A DNA stretch of 64,000 nt from JBFLXR01 sp040757065 (GTDB lineage Bacteria; Pseudomonadota; Gammaproteobacteria; Burkholderiales; Gallionellaceae), in assembly GCA_040757065.1 (NCBI GenBank), contig JBFLXR010000002.1, forward strand, positions 62,001 to 126,000, in the 5' to 3' direction. Shown piece by piece: positions 34,213-42,891 of the stretch. Below the pieces are notes generated by a model. It was not told where the DNA came from. It searched no databases and was given only the letters and a program-made list of their open reading frames with translations. Within the stretch, counting starts at the first letter, position 1, and every line of letters starts with the position of its first letter. The position numbers and the translations under genes were made by a program.

Positions 34213-36198
34213 ATGCGACGCACCGAATTGAACAGCCATACCCCGCCGGCCTCAGGTCGTTCGTCAACATTCAGAATTTCTCGTCTCCGCCTGATGCTCG
34301 CGGGGATCGGCCTCGCCGCCTCGCTCGGGATGCCCGGTGCGGCCTCGGCGCTGGGCATCGGCGAGCTTACGCTGCATAGCAAACTCGGTCAGCCGCTTCT
34401 GGCACGCGTCCCGCTCAGCCTCGAAGCGAACGAAACGCTGGACGCTTCCTGCCTGTCGCTTCAGCCTGCCGTTGCAGGCGAAGAAGACGCGGCAATCTAC
34501 ATGACCCGGCTAAGGCTCTCGCTTACCGAGGAAAACGGTGCGCATACCGTCACGATCCGCAGCAACAGCCCGATGAACGAGCCCTTCGCTAAAGTACGCT
34601 TGCAAGTAAAATGTCAGGATGCCCCTGCTTTCATCCGCACATTCACCTTACTGCCCGAATTCGACGAAACTATTTTGCCGTCGCAGCCTGCAACGGAAAA
34701 GGCCGATGCCAGCGATCGCGCCGCCGCCCCAGGAACGGGGACAGCATCCACACGTCCTGCAACCACCTCAGGCCCCTCCGCACCGGGCAAACCGCGTCCG
34801 CAGGGACAGAAGCGCACCGCCCAAGCCTCGAAACCCCGCGCCCCGTCCTCTGTCCCGGCGCCTAAAGGCGGCACGGAAGGCGCACAACTGAAACTTTCCG
34901 GCGCAGCGCCCGACATCAAACACCCCGGCGACCATGCCAAACAAGCGCTCACCGAGAAGAGAATTCAGGACGCGGACGACCAGACCGCGAAAATTCTCGC
35001 GCTGCAACAACAAATCAAACAAATGGAAGAGCAATTGAATCTGCTCAACCTGAAACTGGCGCAATACGCTCCGGCCTCGGCTGTCGCAACCGCGCCCGCC
35101 ACGACGATGCCGGCATCCGAACCGCTGCCTGCGATACCGGCTCCGGCCTCTGCTGCCGAAGCCGCCTCGGCACCGGCTGTCGCCGCACCCGCCAGCGCAC
35201 CCAAGCCGCAACCGGCGGCGGCAGCCCCCACCCCAAGCGCCCCCGGCTCTTTCCTCGAGCAGGGGACCACTTTTATCGCCGCAGCCGCACTTTCCGTTTT
35301 GCTATTGCTTCTGGGTTTGCTGCGGCTGAACCGCAAACGTAAAGCGGAATGGAACGCGCCGGAAGACGAAACATCCCCCAGCTCTACCGAGCAAACCCTG
35401 ACGGCGCTGGCACAGTCCGCGCATGAAGCCGCATCGCCCGCAGCGGAAGAAACGGCGCACACGCACAGCCCGGTCGAACCGACCCCCGAACCACCTCCCG
35501 CCCCCGCCGCACCTGTCGACGAAATCGCCCAAGAAGACGAAGCGTATCTGGCCGCCAGACAAGCTCATACGCTGCCTTCTGCGGACGACCTGCCCTCGCT
35601 GATTGAAGAGGCCGAGCTGTACGCATTGCACGGCTACCCCGATAAGGGGCAAGAGATTCTGCAAGATATTGTGGAAAAACACCCGGATTATCAGGAAGCG
35701 TGGTCTCTGCTGTTTTCCATCCTGAGTTCGCTCGGCAAAAAGAGTGAATTCGAATCTAATGCTCGCCGCTTTGCGACCTTATATCCGCACGCGAAGAACT
35801 GGAACGAGATCAGCACGCTCGGCAAGCAATTGGATGCAAACAATCCGCTGTACGCCGAAAGCGCCAAAGAGGAAGCCACGATCACGCAGCAACCCGCTTC
35901 CGCCCGCCGCAAACCCATCGGCGAGATTCTGCTGGAAACCGGGGCCATCTCGGTGGACGATCTCATGCATTCCTTGGCGAATTTCGATCCGAAGCGCGAT
36001 GGACGCATCGGCAATTACCTGATTTCGCTCGGGATGATTACGCAGGTTGATTTGGAGAACGCCTTGCGCGTTCAGGAAGGCGGCGCTTCCGCGCCCGCTC
36101 AGCCCGCAGCCGCACCGAAGGACGAGCAGGCTGTCGACCCGCTTCCCCATATTCTGGAATTCGAACCGTCCAAGCCGGCCGAACCTCCGAAGGAGTAA
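34213..36198 (+). CDS. FimV-like protein with C-terminal MshEN-like tandem motif
   Basis: 661 residues from ATG 34213; the frame is open from 34174, but that part overlaps the ATPase gene. Signal peptide to about 47, then the FimV N-domain (LGIGELTLHSKLGQPLLARV, YMTRLRLSLTEENG). Next come a Pro/Ala-rich linker, a coiled coil (about 256-283: ILALQQQIKQMEEQLNLLNL), a second Pro/Ala linker and one membrane helix (about 352-372). A FimV/TPR-like cytoplasmic part (456-525) follows, then two MshEN-like units at about 568-622 (PIGEILLETGAISVDDLMHS and RIGNYLISLGMITQVDLENA). FimV proteins help assemble type IV pili and organise poles; this pairing with a secretion ATPase fits. Confidence 0.88.
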   Translation: MRRTELNSHTPPASGRSSTFRISRLRLMLAGIGLAASLGMPGAASALGIGELTLHSKLGQPLLARVPLSLEANETLDASCLSLQPAVAGEEDAAIYMTRLRLSLTEENGAHTVTIRSNSPMNEPFAKVRLQVKCQDAPAFIRTFTLLPEFDETILPSQPATEKADASDRAAAPGTGTASTRPATTSGPSAPGKPRPQGQKRTAQASKPRAPSSVPAPKGGTEGAQLKLSGAAPDIKHPGDHAKQALTEKRIQDADDQTAKILALQQQIKQMEEQLNLLNLKLAQYAPASAVATAPATTMPASEPLPAIPAPASAAEAASAPAVAAPASAPKPQPAAAAPTPSAPGSFLEQGTTFIAAAALSVLLLLLGLLRLNRKRKAEWNAPEDETSPSSTEQTLTALAQSAHEAASPAAEETAHTHSPVEPTPEPPPAPAAPVDEIAQEDEAYLAARQAHTLPSADDLPSLIEEAELYALHGYPDKGQEILQDIVEKHPDYQEAWSLLFSILSSLGKKSEFESNARRFATLYPHAKNWNEISTLGKQLDANNPLYAESAKEEATITQQPASARRKPIGEILLETGAISVDDLMHSLANFDPKRDGRIGNYLISLGMITQVDLENALRVQEGGASAPAQPAAAPKDEQAVDPLPHILEFEPSKPAEPPKE

Positions 36199-36225
36199 CG
36201 GAGCCGGCCAACAATGGCCGGCGGC

Positions 36226-36879
36226 TCACGCCCCGGCCATCACCTCTTTCAGCAAAGGTACGGAAGCGCCGCGCTGCAAGCGCAGACAGTGGGCATCCAA
36301 GGCATTCAAGGTAGCAAGCAGGGAAGGCAAATCGCGCCGTCCGTGCCGTAACAGATACTGCACCACCTCCGGCGTGAGCGCCATGCCGCGCGCCAACGCA
36401 TGCTGCTCCAGCGCTTGCGCTTTCTCCGCATCGTTCAGTGCATGCAACTGATAAACCAAGCCCCAGCCCAGACGGGTGCGCAAATCGTCGCGCACGCCGA
36501 GGTAAGCCGGGGCCGCGCTGCCGCTAACAATCAGCAAGCCCTGTTGTTCGCGCAATTGGTTATACAACTCAAACAAGGCGATCTGCCGCAAGGCATCCAG
36601 TTCGCCGACCCCGTCGACCGCAACCACTTGCGCCGCTTCCGGCAAACCGCCGCAACGATAGGAGGCCGTCAATCCGCGCGCCTGCGCTAAGCGCACCATC
36701 GCCTGCAGCAAATGCGTCTTGCCGCTACCGGGCTCACCCCAAAGATAAATACAGCGCTCGCTGCCGTAGTATTCCAGCGCATGTCGCAGCACCGACTGTA
36801 CCTCGGCGTTGCGCCCCGGCACGAAATTATCCAGCGTAGGCTCCCATTCGGGCAGAATATCCAGCAACAACTGCGTCAT
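36226..36879 (-). CDS. hda: DnaA regulatory inactivator Hda
   Basis: 217 residues. DnaA-like AAA+ domain: PGRNAEVQSVLRHAL, Walker A GEPGSGKTHLL (48-58), Walker B VVAVDGV, and the arginine/sensor regions DLRTRLGWGLVYQL. There is no DNA-binding domain IV. A short N-terminal clamp-binding segment (MTQLLLDILP) is present: Hda binds the sliding clamp and stimulates ATP hydrolysis by DnaA. Overlaps the perM stop (ATGA). Confidence 0.93.
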   Translation of the reverse strand: MTQLLLDILPEWEPTLDNFVPGRNAEVQSVLRHALEYYGSERCIYLWGEPGSGKTHLLQAMVRLAQARGLTASYRCGGLPEAAQVVAVDGVGELDALRQIALFELYNQLREQQGLLIVSGSAAPAYLGVRDDLRTRLGWGLVYQLHALNDAEKAQALEQHALARGMALTPEVVQYLLRHGRRDLPSLLATLNALDAHCLRLQRGASVPLLKEVMAGA

Positions 36880-37937
36880 GATTGTTCTTCAACTTCCAAT
36901 TCGCACAGACAACGCTGGCGCACATGGCGCAGCGCCACCAGCAAGGCGGCGGACAGCGGCAAAGCCAGCAACACGCCGAAAAATCCGAATAACTGACCGA
37001 ATGCCAGCAAGGCGAAAATCACCGCCAGCGGGTGCAGACCAATGCGTTCGCCGACCAGCCAAGGCGTCACCACCATCCCCTCCAGCAATTGCCCCGCCCC
37101 GAACACACCCCAGACCATCAGTACCCCGGTAAATTGGTCGAACTGCCCTAACGCAGCCAACGTCGCCAGTCCCAGACCGGTAATCATGCCGAGATACGGC
37201 ACAAACACCAGCAACCCCGCCGTCAAGCCGATGGGCAACGAGAATTGCAACCCGACCAGCCACAATCCGACCACGTAAAACAAACTCATCAAGGCCATAA
37301 CGGAAATCTGGCCGCGCAAAAATTCCGCAAGCACGGTATCGATCTCGCGCATGATCGGCAGCGCGGAATCCAGCCAACGCTTCGGTACCGTTTGACCGAT
37401 GGCCGCCAGAAAACCATGCCAGTCGCGCAAAAAATAAAACAGCACCAAGGGAATCAGCAACAAATTCATCAGCCAGCCGACAATCGCCGCCCCGCCTCCC
37501 GACAGCCACGGCAGCACCTTGGCGGCCACCCCGCCCGCGCTTTGCCAGTGCTCGGACAATGCCGTGCGCAAGGCTTCCGCGTCCAGCGGTAACGCACCGC
37601 CACTTAATTGCTGCAATCGTGGCAGCCACCGGACCCGCACCGATTCCAGCACCATCGGCAAGCGCTCGGCGAACAAATTCGCCTCTTTTTGCAACAAGGG
37701 CAGCAGAATCAACACCAGCGCGACTAGCGCCACAACAACGCCGACCATCACCAGCAACACCGCCAATGTGCGATTAAGCTTCCATCCGCACAAGCGATCT
37801 ACCAGCGGATTGAAAATATACGCGAAGATTGCCGCCGCCACGAATGGCGTCAGCACGGGGCCCAAAAGGTAAAGCAACCAGGCCGCGACACCGGCCGCCA
37901 ACACCCATTGCAGTACAGCGAAGCGTTCCAAGGCCAT
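36876..37937 (-). CDS. perM: AI-2E/PerM family transporter
   Basis: 353 residues from ATG 37937. About eight hydrophobic helices, with the PerM signature FAYIFNPLVDRLCGWKLNRT near the N-terminus and GLTAGLLVFVPYLGMITGLGL plus IFALLAFGQLFGFFGVLLALPL in the C-terminal half. The frame is open to 38015, but that part would overlap the purM start on the other strand. The perM-hda order is common in betaproteobacteria. The substrate is unknown. Confidence 0.9.
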   Translation of the reverse strand: MALERFAVLQWVLAAGVAAWLLYLLGPVLTPFVAAAIFAYIFNPLVDRLCGWKLNRTLAVLLVMVGVVVALVALVLILLPLLQKEANLFAERLPMVLESVRVRWLPRLQQLSGGALPLDAEALRTALSEHWQSAGGVAAKVLPWLSGGGAAIVGWLMNLLLIPLVLFYFLRDWHGFLAAIGQTVPKRWLDSALPIMREIDTVLAEFLRGQISVMALMSLFYVVGLWLVGLQFSLPIGLTAGLLVFVPYLGMITGLGLATLAALGQFDQFTGVLMVWGVFGAGQLLEGMVVTPWLVGERIGLHPLAVIFALLAFGQLFGFFGVLLALPLSAALLVALRHVRQRCLCELEVEEQS

Positions 37938-38001
37938 TTCGGGTAAAATCCGTCTGTTAAAAATTCCCCGCACTTTATCCCGAAGAAAGCGAGAACTCAA
38001 C

Positions 38002-39045
38002 TTGAGCACGAACAATCAAAGCCTGTCCTACCGCGATGCGGGGGTCGATATCGACGCCGGCGACCAACTGGTCGAGAATATTAAACCGTTTGCCAAGCGC
38101 ACCATGCGCCCGGAAGTGCTGGGTGGCATTGGCGGTTTCGGCGCCCTGATCGAAATTTCCAAGAAATACCGCGAGCCAGTACTTGTCTCCGGCACCGATG
38201 GTGTCGGCACTAAACTGAAACTGGCTTTCGAACTGAACCGCCACGACACCGTGGGCATCGATCTGGTAGCAATGAGCGTCAACGACATTTTGGTGCAAGG
38301 TGCAGAACCGCTGTTCTTCCTCGATTATTTCGCCTGTGGCAAGCTGGACGTTCCCGCCGCGACCGAAGTCATTAAGGGCATTGCCGCCGGCTGCGAACAA
38401 GCCGGCTGTGCGCTGATCGGCGGTGAAACAGCCGAAATGCCGGGCATGTATCCGGCGGGCGAATACGATCTCGCCGGTTTTGCCGTCGGCGTGGTGGAAA
38501 AAAGCAAAATTATCACCGGGCAAACCATTCAGCCGGGCGACGTCGTACTAGGCCTCGCCTCGCACGGGGCACACTCCAACGGCTACTCGCTGGTGCGCAA
38601 AATCATCGAACGCAGCCAGCCCGATCTGAATGCACCGTTCGACGGCGATCGCACGCTGGCCGACTGCATCATGGCTCCCACACGTATTTATGTAAAACCC
38701 TTGCTGGCGCTGATGGAAACCCTGCCGGTCAAGGGCATGGCGCACATCACCGGCGGCGGTCTGACCGAAAACGTGCCGCGCGTACTGCCGGACAACACCG
38801 TTGCCGAATTGGACAGCGCTGCATGGGAAACGCCTAAGCTGTTCCACTGGCTGCGCGAACAAGGCAACGTCGCTGCACAGGAAATGTTCCGCACTTTCAA
38901 CTGCGGCATCGGCATGGTCGTGATTGTCAGCGCCGAAGATGCCGAACGCGCCGCCGCACAATTGCGCGCAGCCGGCGAAACCGTTTGGCCGATCGGGCAG
39001 ATTCGCGCCCGCCAGGGCGACGAGGCGCAAACGCAGGTAAAGTAA
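38002..39045 (+). CDS. purM: Phosphoribosylformylglycinamidine cyclo-ligase PurM
   Basis: 347 residues from a TTG start (MSTNNQSLSYRDAGVDIDAG is the family N-terminus). VLVSGTDGVGTKLKLA, DLVAMSVNDILVQGAEPLF, GGETAEMPGMY, and HITGGGLTENVPRVLP are the conserved motifs of AIR synthetase. Divergent from perM, separated by 64 bp. Followed after 3 bp by purN. Confidence 0.97.
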   Translation: MSTNNQSLSYRDAGVDIDAGDQLVENIKPFAKRTMRPEVLGGIGGFGALIEISKKYREPVLVSGTDGVGTKLKLAFELNRHDTVGIDLVAMSVNDILVQGAEPLFFLDYFACGKLDVPAATEVIKGIAAGCEQAGCALIGGETAEMPGMYPAGEYDLAGFAVGVVEKSKIITGQTIQPGDVVLGLASHGAHSNGYSLVRKIIERSQPDLNAPFDGDRTLADCIMAPTRIYVKPLLALMETLPVKGMAHITGGGLTENVPRVLPDNTVAELDSAAWETPKLFHWLREQGNVAAQEMFRTFNCGIGMVVIVSAEDAERAAAQLRAAGETVWPIGQIRARQGDEAQTQVK

Positions 39046-39048
39046 GCA

Positions 39049-39690
39049 GTGAAAAATATCGTCATTCTGATTTCCGGCCGCGGCAGCAACATGCAGGCGC
39101 TGCTGGAAGCCAACCTGCCCTGCCGCATCGCCGCCGTCATTAGCAATCGTGCCGATGCGACGGGGCTGGAAGTTGCCCGCCAGCACGGCATTGCGACTGC
39201 TGTCGTTTCACACCGCGACCATCCCAGCCGCGAAGCTTTCGATGCCGCACTCGCCGCAGAAATCGACCGCCACCAACCCGACGTCATCGTGCTGGCTGGC
39301 TTCATGCGTATTCTGACCGCTGGATTTGTGAACCGCTATCAAGGCAAGCTCATCAACATACACCCGTCGCTGCTGCCGTCATATCCCGGCCTCGACACCC
39401 ACGGGCGCGCCTTGCATGACGGGGTACGCATCCACGGCTGCACGGTGCATTTCGTGACCGCCGATCTCGACCACGGCCCGATCATCATTCAGGCCGCTGT
39501 TCCGGTATTGCCGGACGACACGCCGGACAGCCTGTCCGCCCGCGTGCTGCGCGAAGAACATCGCGTCTACCCGCAAGCTGTGCGCTGGCTGTGCAACGGC
39601 GATGCCCGTCTGGACAATGCCTCCGGCAAAGTCGTGCTGGCGCGGCAAGACCAACTCGCCCCTGCGCTGATCTGGCCCGGACTGGAGTAA
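39049..39690 (+). CDS. purN: Phosphoribosylglycinamide formyltransferase PurN
   Basis: 213 residues from GTG 39049. NIVILISGRGSNMQALLEA, LAGFMRILTAGFVNRYQGKL, NIHPSLLPSYPGLDTH (catalytic Asn-His), HGCTVHFVTADLDHGPII. The last contains the active Asp. Uses 10-formyl-THF for the third step of purine synthesis. Confidence 0.96.
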   Translation: MKNIVILISGRGSNMQALLEANLPCRIAAVISNRADATGLEVARQHGIATAVVSHRDHPSREAFDAALAAEIDRHQPDVIVLAGFMRILTAGFVNRYQGKLINIHPSLLPSYPGLDTHGRALHDGVRIHGCTVHFVTADLDHGPIIIQAAVPVLPDDTPDSLSARVLREEHRVYPQAVRWLCNGDARLDNASGKVVLARQDQLAPALIWPGLE

Positions 39691-39697
39691 ACGCACG

Positions 39698-40405
39698 ATG
39701 CGCTGGGCATACCGGCTGATCGGGATACTCTGGCTTCTGATCGCCGGCATTGCGCAGGCTGAGCCGCCGACGCGCATCGAAGCCGTTTACCGGGTCAAAT
39801 TATCCGAACTGGAGATTGCCCGGATTACGGAAGTTTTTCAGCGTACCGGCGAACACTACGTACTCACCAGCACCAGTCAGGCGCTCGGCCTGCTGGCCGC
39901 TTTCAAGGCTGAAACTATCCGCCTGCGCAGCGAAGGCCGCATTACCGCACAAGGGCTGCAACCGCTGCATTTTACGCACGAGCGCGCCATCGACACCCAC
40001 CGCAACGCGCACGCCGATTTCGACTGGATACATAACCGGCTGACGCTGCAAGATCGGAACAGCACGCGCACGATTGATCTGCCAGCCGGCACACAAGACC
40101 GCCTGAGCGCCCAGTATCAATTTATGTTTTTCGTGCCGCAAGCGGGAACGGAATGGCATTTCCCGATGTCCGATGGCAGTAAGGTCGAACAGTACGAATA
40201 CCGGGCCGGTGCAGCCTTAATGCTCGATACCGCAGTGGGGCCGCTGCAAGTAAGATATGTCGCCAGCCTGCCGGAAGAAGCGCCTCGCAAGACTGAGCTA
40301 TGGCTAGCCACCGAACGCGGTAACCTGCCTTGCAAAATTACGATAACCGAACCGAACGGTGAAACACTGACGCAAACCCTGATCCAATTATCGATCACCC
40401 CGTGA
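39698..40405 (+). CDS. DUF3108 family exported protein (first of a tandem pair)
   Basis: 235 residues, beginning 7 bp after purN. Signal peptide (MRWAYRLIGILWLLIAGIAQA), then the DUF3108 beta-structure: ARITEVFQRTGEHYVLTS, DFDWIHNRLTLQD, FMFFVPQAGTEWHFP, KTELWLATERGNLPCKIT. Periplasmic; function unknown. Overlaps its paralogue by 4 bp. A family link to lipid or polymer binding is only inferred from the related LolA-like folds. Confidence 0.85.
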   Translation: MRWAYRLIGILWLLIAGIAQAEPPTRIEAVYRVKLSELEIARITEVFQRTGEHYVLTSTSQALGLLAAFKAETIRLRSEGRITAQGLQPLHFTHERAIDTHRNAHADFDWIHNRLTLQDRNSTRTIDLPAGTQDRLSAQYQFMFFVPQAGTEWHFPMSDGSKVEQYEYRAGAALMLDTAVGPLQVRYVASLPEEAPRKTELWLATERGNLPCKITITEPNGETLTQTLIQLSITP

Positions 40406-41397
40406 CCGCCCCGCTCCGCACCCCAGCCCGCCGTATCGCGTTCGCACTCGCCATTTCCGGCGCGATACATCTTGTGCTGCTTGGGTTGCCGCACATCAGC
40501 CTGCCGCAACCGGACGACACCCCGCCACCCTTGGTCGCCAAACTGGAAAAACTGCCGGAGAAAACAACCCCGTCCGCGCCTCCGAAAAAGAAGAAAAAGA
40601 AAAAAGCCGCGCCCGCCCCGCCGGTCGGCGTGCCGCCCCCGTTGGCGCTGCCCGGCGAAGGCACTGCGCCGCCCGTTGCCGATACCCCCGCTGCGCCCGA
40701 GCCGGTCGATACCGGCGTCACCGCCCCCGCCGTTGCCGCAGAAGCGCCCCGTATGCCGCTGCGCGCCAAGTTGGTTTTCTCGGCGCATATCGGGGAGGAT
40801 GGCCTGCCGATCGGCGATGCAATTCACACGCTGAAGCGCGAAGATGACCGCTATACGCTCAACGCCTCCACCCGCACGGTCGGGCTGGCACGCCTCATCA
40901 AAAGCTTTTTGCTGACGCAAAGCAGTAGCGGGCGCTACGACAACAACGAATTCAAACCGGAGCAATATCAAAGCGACCGCACGCTCGGCAGCAACCAACA
41001 AGCGGCCGCCTCGACTTTCGACTGGGTGAATCAAAAACTGACACTGGTACCGAATAAAGAAATTCCGCTGCCGATTCACGCACAAGACGCGCTCAGCGGC
41101 TTGTACCAACTTTCGCAGCTACCGCTGCAAGGCGGCACCGTAACGGTCGCCGTCAGCAACGGCAACAAACTGGAGCAATATCAGCTCGAAGTCGGCGAAC
41201 CGGAAGACATCATCACACCGAAAGGCAAGCTGCGCGCGCTGCCTTTGCGTAAAATACATGCCCCCGGCGAAGAAGGCCTTGTGGTCTGGCTGGGAATGGA
41301 ATACCGCCTGTTGCCGATAAAAGTCCGCCAAATCGGCCGCGACGGCAAAGTAAAAGGCGAGATGGAACTGTCCGAAATCTATGTTTCGGACGAATAA
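40402..41397 (+). CDS. DUF3108 family protein with TonB-like N-terminus (second of a tandem pair)
   Basis: 331 residues from GTG 40402, which overlaps the preceding stop (GTGA). One N-terminal helix (about 12-29), then Pro/Lys-rich linker (KLEKLPEKTTPSAPPKKKKK and PAPPVGVPPPLALPG), then the DUF3108 domain from about 130 (AKLVFSAHIGEDGLPIGDA, ASTFDWVNQKLTLVPNK, DALSGLYQLSQLPLQGG, IHAPGEEGLVVWLGMEYRL). The N-terminal layout resembles TonB: anchored in the inner membrane and spanning the periplasm. A pair probably arose by duplication. Confidence 0.85.
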   Translation: MTAPLRTPARRIAFALAISGAIHLVLLGLPHISLPQPDDTPPPLVAKLEKLPEKTTPSAPPKKKKKKKAAPAPPVGVPPPLALPGEGTAPPVADTPAAPEPVDTGVTAPAVAAEAPRMPLRAKLVFSAHIGEDGLPIGDAIHTLKREDDRYTLNASTRTVGLARLIKSFLLTQSSSGRYDNNEFKPEQYQSDRTLGSNQQAAASTFDWVNQKLTLVPNKEIPLPIHAQDALSGLYQLSQLPLQGGTVTVAVSNGNKLEQYQLEVGEPEDIITPKGKLRALPLRKIHAPGEEGLVVWLGMEYRLLPIKVRQIGRDGKVKGEMELSEIYVSDE

Positions 41398-41415
41398 CTC
41401 AAGGGAATACCCGAC

Positions 41416-42672
41416 ATGCTGCTGACCGTATACCGATTCGAACTCGTCACGCTGGCGCTGCGCGCCGCACTGCCGATGGCACACCCCGCCGACGCTGTCT
41501 TGCGCCATTTTTTCCAGCAAGAGCGCATCGGCTCGAAAGAACGTGCGCTGGTTGCAGAAACCGTGTTCGGCGTGTTGCGTCACCGCTTGTTTCTCGAACA
41601 CGCCTGCGGCGAAGGCACCAGCACGCCGCGCCGCCTCGCCCTCGCCTACTGGGCGCGCTTCGGCGGCTATAACCTGCGCGAACTCGCCCCGCTGCTGAAA
41701 AACGACGAAAACGAGTGGCTGACTCAAGTGAAAAGTATCAAATTCGACAGCCTGCCGCTCGCCCTGCAAGCCGAACTGCCGGACTGGATACTGGAACCCT
41801 TGCGTGCCGCCATGCCGGAATCTGACATACTGGCACTGGGCCGCGCCCTGCAACAACCCGCACCGCTCGACCTGCGCGCCAATACGCTACTGACCTCGCG
41901 CGACGAAGCGTTGCAAGCCTTACAAGCCAGCGGAATCGAAGCCGAAGCCACGCCGTATTCACCGATTGGCATCCGCATCAAAGGCAAACCGGCGCTAAAT
42001 AAACATCCACTGTTCCTCGAAGGCAAGGTGGAAGTACAAGACGAAGGCAGCCAGTTGCTCGGCTTCCTGCTCGCGCCCAAACGCAACGACATGGTGGTGG
42101 ATTTCTGCGCGGGAGCGGGCGGCAAAACCCTGATGCTCGGCGCGATGATGAACTCGCAAGGCCGCCTGTATGCCTTCGACGTTTCCGAAAAACGTCTCGC
42201 CAACCTGAAACCGCGTCTGGCGCGCTCCGGCCTGAGCAACATTCAGCCGCAACTGATTGCCCACGAAAACGACACCAAGGTCAAACGTCTGGCCGGCAAG
42301 ATCGACCGCGTGCTGGTCGATGCACCGTGCAGCGGCCTCGGCACCCTGCGTCGCAACCCCGACCTGAAATTCCGCCAATCGCCGCAAAGCGTGCAGGAAC
42401 TCACCGAAAAACAAGCTGCTATTCTGTCCGCAGCCAGCAAGCTGGTGAAATCCGGCGGACGCTTGGTCTATGCCACGTGCAGTGTACTGCCGCAAGAAAA
42501 TCAAGTCATCGTACAAGCCTTCCTCGATGCGCATCCCGACTTTGCCTTACTACCTGCCGGTGAAGCGCTCGCCAAGCAGAAAATCCCGCTGGAAATGGGC
42601 GATTACCTGCAACTGCTGCCGCATGTGCATGGCACCGACGGCTTCTTCGCTGCCGTATTGGAACGAAAATAA
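41416..42672 (+). CDS. NOP2/Sun (RsmB-like) RNA m5C methyltransferase
   Basis: 418 residues. N-terminal NusB-like helical region (1-150), SAM-binding motif VVDFCAGAGGKTLMLGAMM, VLVDAPCSGLGTLRRNPDLK with one catalytic Cys, and YATCSVLPQENQVIVQAFL with the second Cys. RBS AAGGGA is upstream. The family methylates cytosine in rRNA or tRNA. This member is shorter at the N-terminus than E. coli RsmB, so the exact target is not assigned. Confidence 0.9.
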   Translation: MLLTVYRFELVTLALRAALPMAHPADAVLRHFFQQERIGSKERALVAETVFGVLRHRLFLEHACGEGTSTPRRLALAYWARFGGYNLRELAPLLKNDENEWLTQVKSIKFDSLPLALQAELPDWILEPLRAAMPESDILALGRALQQPAPLDLRANTLLTSRDEALQALQASGIEAEATPYSPIGIRIKGKPALNKHPLFLEGKVEVQDEGSQLLGFLLAPKRNDMVVDFCAGAGGKTLMLGAMMNSQGRLYAFDVSEKRLANLKPRLARSGLSNIQPQLIAHENDTKVKRLAGKIDRVLVDAPCSGLGTLRRNPDLKFRQSPQSVQELTEKQAAILSAASKLVKSGGRLVYATCSVLPQENQVIVQAFLDAHPDFALLPAGEALAKQKIPLEMGDYLQLLPHVHGTDGFFAAVLERK

Positions 42673-42680
42673 GCATTGAC

Positions 42681-42708
42681 GCGCACTATACCAATCACTA
42701 TAGTGCGC
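42681..42708. repeat. Perfect 10-bp inverted repeat after the m5C methyltransferase gene
   Basis: GCGCACTATA-CCAATCAC-TATAGTGCGC. No T tract follows, so it may be a weak terminator or an operator for the EamA gene about 185 bp downstream. Confidence 0.45.
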
Positions 42709-42891
42709 ACCTTATGCAAACACGCAACCGACATTTCGCAGCCTTCGCGACTGCCAAACGACTGTGGATTGGGGCCTCTCCCCAACGCCGCAGCGTTGCT
42801 TTTTGCATAGCCGAATAAGGTTTTCTTAAAAAGTCACTGCGGGTCACCCCGCGATGACTTTCCCGCCGATGACCCGCAAGAAAGGGTTATC

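Noticed and set aside
39698..41397. The DUF3108 pair as a simple broken duplication
   Set aside because: Both frames are intact with different N-terminal layouts, so neither looks like a decaying copy.
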